Shown here: in pieces, positions 61,501-64,000 of the stretch
Layout of the letters: each line of letters opens with the position of its first letter
Position numbering within the stretch: the first letter of the stretch is position 1
DNA from: Apostichopus japonicus
Lineage: Eukaryota > Echinodermata > Holothuroidea > Aspidochirotida > Stichopodidae
Length of the DNA: 64,000 bases
NCBI RefSeq assembly: GCF_037975245.1
Contig: NC_092563.1
Span: 29,041,960-29,105,959, forward strand
Direction of reading: 5' to 3'
Notes under the pieces: generated by a model
Database searches by the model: none
Seen by the model: the letters and a program-made list of their open reading frames with translations, nothing else
Told to the model about the DNA's origin: nothing
Position numbers and translations under genes: made by a program

Positions 61501-62493
61501 TTACATTTACATGTCCTTCTTTTTACTGGTTCTTTATGCCAACACGATTTAAGAACATCTTTCACAATGACAGGACAATCGTTCCCAAGTTGTTCTATGA
61601 AAGACTCTCTCCATGGACCTTTGAGGTAATGTTTTAAGTTAGAAACAACACTTTCATCCCACGGTAAATTCTCCGCTGAAAGAGAAGAATAAAAGTTGTA
61701 AATTTTGAATTCCTTGGCAGCAAACAAAAGTGTGTACTTTTTTATGAATTGAAATCTTAAAACTTACCAACATGGGGGTCGCATTGTTCAAGCCAGATGG
61801 AATTACTACTACTAAAGTTAACTTATCAACATTCAGTGGAAACATTTTTCTCTGTCTGATGAATGGATTCTTATTTCCTGTAATACTTGGAAATTTTGGT
61901 AAATGGCAAATGCTAATTTGCATTCAAAGGCCAATACTGATCAAATCTTTATTGCCATGACTTTAAAATATTGAAAATTAAATGAATGGTCCACAAATAA
62001 CCCCCCCCCCCCCCAAAGCAAGACAACACTTCACCAAAGCATAAACCCATGTGGGTTACAAGAGGAATCAACATTTGATAAAAGCCTTAACATCCTCTCC
62101 CCCTCCCCCACCCCACAAATTTTAAGCAGTATGAACAAAAATAAAGGGTGACATAACAACTATGTTCATACTGGTTAACATTTTGGGGGAGGAATTGGTA
62201 AGTTTCAAACATCATTCCCTCTCAACCCTGTATATCAGTTAATGTTAATAAAATGTTAATGTATATGCTTTGGTATTGTTGTTGTTGTTGGTATTTTTAA
62301 TTTGTATTTTACAGGGGTAACCTATATGAAAAATTACTCCGTCAACAACGATTATGATGGAAGTGAAATTCTTGAAAGTACTCCAATATGTGAGGTTGTC
62401 TCTGTCGAGATTTTACATGTGAAGACAATTTAATAGAACTTACACTCGAATAAGTTACCATTTGTAATCATCTTGAAGAACACCATGCCACAA
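52558..62493 (-). CDS. gene B: tandem paralogue of gene A, partial, lacking Death domain
   Basis: Exons matching gene A one for one: 62444-62493 (50 nt, as in A), 61505-61675, 61036-61121 (86 nt, as in A), 58693-59023, 58164-58460, 57554-57576 (23 nt, as in A), 55047-55145, 53452-53579, 52558-52631. The first three finish the kinase C-lobe (CGMVFFKMITNGNLF, VLKSCWHKEPVKRR, WADSLRNYIRDEV). The next is the acidic linker with DDPPT repeats, then the middle domain (YKLYLQKDTGELCF, WIPLRRIQ, HVTLSVSSLDTL). Two Pro/Gln-rich exons follow, and the final exon, NYINHIENFYNG..., ends at a TAG. Phases fit except before 55145, the same gap as in gene A. Exons for the N-lobe, HRD and DFG are not in the window; introns upstream resemble gene A intron 3 to about 63600. 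It may be a functional Death-domain-less paralogue or a pseudogene; reading frames in all nine exons are intact. Confidence 0.75.
55245..56492. repeat. 61-bp minisatellite, ~20 copies, in gene B intron
   Basis: Unit of 60-61 bp with GGTAGGAGTGTGCATGCATA, CCCCATGG and ATCTGCACATTTCCTGTA. Two alternating subtypes differ after the NcoI-like CCATGG: TTC(C/A)TAGAACACAA or CTCCTAGATCAAAA. The minus frames stay open in long overlapping stretches and are artefacts. Same intron position as the 22-bp array of gene A, but unrelated sequence. Confidence 0.95.
57838..58040 (-). repeat. satellite family copy, inverted
   Basis: On the minus strand shows ATATCACCAGAAGGGAAGC, TTGAGTAAAAGAAGCCTA and AGGTCAAAGATCATTTGAAA, matching the units at 40985-41405 and 49565-50565. 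Intronic in gene B. Confidence 0.65.
61322..61456. repeat. dispersed element with GACGTTTC motif, copy 2
   Basis: Matches 4902-5033 from AAATAAAACTGTTAGCAAAC through CCTGACGTTTCAATCCTAGC to GGCTAAATAACAAGTAACAG. It lies in the gene B intron about 50 bp from the end of exon 61505-61675. Confidence 0.8.
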
Positions 62494-63849
62494 CTGTGGA
62501 AGAAAAATCAGAATATCAAAGTGAGATTATGAAAGCATAAAATGCTGACTCATTGAAAAATCTTATATTTGGCATGTACATCAAGTATGGTTTTAAACAG
62601 GGAAACGGTTGATGTTCTCGCTGAACACCCATCAGTTGTATAACTAGCTTTCACCAACTGCACAAAGTTTATCTGTTATACGGCCAATTATCTGACATCT
62701 GTCCCAGTACCAGACTCTGACATTTGAAATATCTTGTAATCGACCTCAGAGAATATGCTGGTCAAGTATCTATTATTTGGCATTTGGCCAAGTATCTAAT
62801 CATGTACTTCCAGCATATATATTACCTTGCAGATCTGGCCAAAGTAATGTGTGACATAAATTGACAAAATATCTGTATTTGTGCAAGTATTATCGCTTAA
62901 TAAGATGGGATATATATTTAATTTACACGATAATAAACCTCATTTAAGTCCCTTACAGCTATTTAGAGATGTTGAATGCATCCCTGGAAGATGTTTTGAA
63001 CTCATATAATGGCAGAGAAATTGCCATTGATGCCAGAAAGCCAGTTGGCTTTGGGATTCCTTGCTATTTAATTTGCTCAAATTCCACACATCTGACGTAA
63101 TTGTAGAGCAAGTAAGTTAAATTTGTACAAGAATTAAGTGATATAACCATAAAGATCAGAGATATCCTTCTCTTATTTATAGTACTTACTTGTGGGGATC
63201 CTGAAACCAATTAATTCACTAGTAAGGATTTTACAGACAAGCATAGAATTTTATTCCAAAATGTTCCATTATCCAGAAAGAACAGTCTTCCTAGTTGAAA
63301 TATAGACACATAGATGTATGAGCATATGGTCAGTTTCTTTTCCAATTTTGGGAGAGCAAATCAGCTCTGCCACCATCCCTTTACTAATTGTTTATTAATA
63401 AATGAGAGTTGCATGACATTGTTTATACAAATGTCAAAGCTGAAGTAACCTATTGTCCACTTGAGCCAATTTAAGGCCATTTGAGATAACCTGTTGACCA
63501 CTTGAAACTCAGAGTGTAAATACATATAAGGGTTACTTGAGTCTGTTTAACGCTTCCAATACAAGAGTATCAACTATTTGAAGCAGATTTCATTTCCTGG
63601 ATGACTATATAAATAAAGCCAGGAGTGGTCAGGTTGTTGGTGTGGTGACGCCCGTGGGGGGAGATGGCCGGGGTGACACAAATGACTGAGCCAAAGATTG
63701 GTCTACTTGGCAAGCAGTGTATTAACGCTCCCCTCTAGCGAGCTCTAAATGTGAAAGAAGAAAACCACTAGAATAGTTTCTTAAGGAATAAGAAACAGTA
63801 TCGCCTCACCATTCATCATAGGTAACACTCCTTTCATTTATTAGAAACA

Positions 63850-63960
63850 AATTGGAAGACTCCTTTAATTTGGCTGAGTGAGCTAAAATTAATCTGGCCG
63901 CAGAACAGTACCAATTAATCTGAGACATATCTAGATGATGTTCCTCAGACAAAATGATAA
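63850..63960 (-). pseudogene. exon-8-like middle-domain relic
   Basis: After an acceptor TTTTCCAG the minus strand opens IILSEEHHLDM, close to VIILSENNDAM at the start of gene A exon 8. Homology then fades and the frame ends in a stop near 63810. It stands upstream of gene B, where a kinase exon would be expected, so it is a misplaced relic or part of a third paralogue. Weak, short match. Confidence 0.35.
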
Positions 63961-64000
63961 CTGGAAAATACAAACAATACATGAGCAGTTTACCCTTTGA

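Overview
This is eukaryotic nuclear DNA. It is AT-rich and intron-dense, with GT-AG introns, AATAAA signals, long non-coding stretches, many minisatellites and several families of decayed transposons. Gene content and repeat style suggest a marine invertebrate deuterostome, most likely an echinoderm (perhaps a sea cucumber); this placement is inference. Nothing prokaryotic was seen.

The window holds two conserved genes and a tandem pair of signalling-kinase genes. (1) 7.6-14.6 kb, minus strand: a complete eight-exon CFDP1/BCNT (Swc5-type) chromatin gene of 303 codons whose splice phases all agree. (2) 17.4-19.1 kb, plus strand: the last two coding exons of TMEM170A. The genes are head to head across a roughly 0.7 kb AT-rich, internally duplicated promoter interval. 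CFDP1 and TMEM170A are also neighbours in human, so this is old microsynteny. (3) 25.3-44.6 kb, minus strand: gene A, an apparently intact protein kinase (GxGxxS, Lys, HRD, DFG, SPE) followed by an acidic/Ser-Pro linker, an unrecognised ~95-residue domain, a Pro/Gln-rich region, a short motif (INIGHVENFYHG) resembling a RHIM amyloid motif, and a C-terminal Death domain. The order kinase - RHIM-like - Death domain is that of RIPK1. (4) 52.6-62.5 kb, minus strand: gene B, a tandem paralogue with matching exons 4-12. Its amyloid-like motif is altered, it stops before the Death domain, and the Death-domain exon survives only as a decayed relic at about 52.0-52.2 kb. Its kinase N-lobe exons, if present, lie beyond the window. 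An extra exon-8-like relic near 63.9 kb suggests that the cluster continues and has been rearranged.

The rest is accessory DNA. It includes a TTAA-ended MITE (three copies), a family of TIR elements beginning CAGGGGC or CCATGGGCG (five copies, one nested in another, with a paralogous empty site visible in the same window), a 377-bp fold-back element, a tRNA-derived SINE (two copies), three LINE fragments, a hAT transposase fragment, and long minisatellites with 22, 43, 51, 61 and 61 bp periods. Stretches 1-7450, 19.7-25.2 kb and 44.6-51.9 kb contain no gene I can support.
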